This document shows positions 63,551 through 64,000 of a stretch of 64,000 nucleotides of DNA, in pieces. Position numbers and translations under genes: made by a program. Origin of the DNA: Acholeplasma laidlawii_A (GTDB lineage Bacteria > Bacillota_I > Bacilli_A > Acholeplasmatales > Acholeplasmataceae). How positions within the stretch are numbered: the first letter of the stretch is position 1; the number at the start of each line of letters is the position of its first letter. A model generated the notes under the pieces. That model worked only from the letters and a program-made list of their open reading frames with translations, had not been told where the DNA came from and did no database searches. The stretch is from NCBI RefSeq assembly GCF_030166555.2, contig NZ_CP126461.2, one strand, 5' to 3'.

Positions 63551-64000
63551 CAAATTTATTAGGTATTCACCATATTACTGCAATTACTAGTAGTGCTCCC
63601 AAAATTTATGATTTTTACACAAATGTATTAGGTTTAAGATTAGTAAAGAAAACTGTGAATCAAGATGATATTAACACCTATCACTTATTCTTTGCAGATG
63701 ATAAAGGAAGTCCTGGTACAGATATTACTTTCTTTGATTTTAAGGGTATTCCTCAAGCTAAACATGGTGTGAATGAAATATCAAGAAGTGGCTTTAGAGT
63801 ACCTAGTGATGAAGCATTAAATTATTGGATCAAACGATTTGATAAATATGAAGTAAAACATACAGATATCCGTATAGTATTTGGAAGAAAAACAATTTAC
63901 TTTAATGACTTCGATGGACAACCTTATGCACTATTTTCAGATGAAGGGATTCCAGGTGTTAAGCCTGGTACACCTTGGTTAAAAGGACCAGTACCTAATG
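63547..64000 (+). CDS. Second ring-cleaving-type VOC dioxygenase, cut by the window end
   Basis: The first 151 codons of a paralogue of the preceding gene: LLGIHHITAITSSA with the metal His, FYTNVLGLRLVKKTVN, TYHLFFADDKG, and PGTDITFFDF. The family is about 310 residues long, so at least half lies beyond 64000. Its ATG overlaps the previous stop (ATGA), with AAAAGAGGT as SD. The pair likely detoxifies quinones or catechols together under the palindrome upstream. Confidence 0.88.
   Translation, partial: MTNLLGIHHITAITSSAPKIYDFYTNVLGLRLVKKTVNQDDINTYHLFFADDKGSPGTDITFFDFKGIPQAKHGVNEISRSGFRVPSDEALNYWIKRFDKYEVKHTDIRIVFGRKTIYFNDFDGQPYALFSDEGIPGVKPGTPWLKGPVPN

Overview
The window is AT-rich, densely coded DNA from a wall-less Firmicute relative, almost certainly Acholeplasma laidlawii or a very close relative. 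The best single marker is the 332-residue glucosyltransferase at 29119-30117, which I recognise as the A. laidlawii diglucosyl-diacylglycerol synthase. Supporting signs are the full glycogen set, the Cys-free L32 and the PlsY/PlsC membrane-lipid genes. TGA is a normal stop here (it ends at least seven intact or recognisable genes) and Trp is TGG, so the code is standard, as in Acholeplasma and unlike Mycoplasma. No rRNA, tRNA, CRISPR array, insertion sequence or prophage was seen.

Layout. 1-3.6 kb: an RNA uracil-methyltransferase, a decayed reverse-strand gene and an OFA-type MFS transporter. 3.7-6.5 kb: glgA-glgC behind a strong promoter with a LacI-type operator-like site. 6.7-12.8 kb: one giant (2025 aa) lipoprotein with Ig-like repeats, two tandem beta-helix units and an apparently intact C-terminal peptidoglycan amidase, odd for an organism without a wall. 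12.8-20.7 kb: small membrane proteins, a large helicase split by an in-frame TAA, an SRAP DNA-protein crosslink protein, an unrecognised gene and a luciferase-like oxidoreductase. 20.8-30.9 kb: glycogen/maltodextrin use (glgP, glgB, a LacI-family repressor, pullulanase, ROK kinase) joined to the membrane-lipid glucosyltransferase and an aldo/keto reductase. 31-36.9 kb: tig, lon, engB, a DegV protein and an NAD(P)-binding protein. 36.9-42.3 kb: a valine T-box leader, a frameshifted GNAT gene, valS, folC and a lipase-like hydrolase. 42.4-45.9 kb (reverse): an MFS gene with an in-frame TGA at a conserved Trp, a PadR/HAAS-membrane-protein pair, and plsY. 46-50.7 kb: hrcA-grpE-dnaK-dnaJ with two CIRCE-like elements. 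50.7-60.6 kb: lplA, yceD, rpmF, rsmH, a fur-like gene, plsC, nadD-nadE-mnmA-recD2. 60.7-64 kb: an esterase, a prephenate dehydratase homologue and a pair of ring-cleaving-type VOC dioxygenases behind a palindrome; the first VOC protein carries a C-terminal UPF0291 (YnzC-like) domain.

How it works together. ADP-glucose made by GlgC feeds GlgA, GlgB branches the polymer, GlgP and the pullulanase degrade it, and the ROK kinase probably phosphorylates released sugar. The lipid glucosyltransferase in the same run may link glucose storage to glucolipid synthesis. HrcA likely controls its own operon and also lon, which has a CIRCE-like site next to its promoter. Four genes show single-event damage (helicase, GNAT, MFS, 1680-2205 remnant), so each of those positions deserves a check against raw reads.
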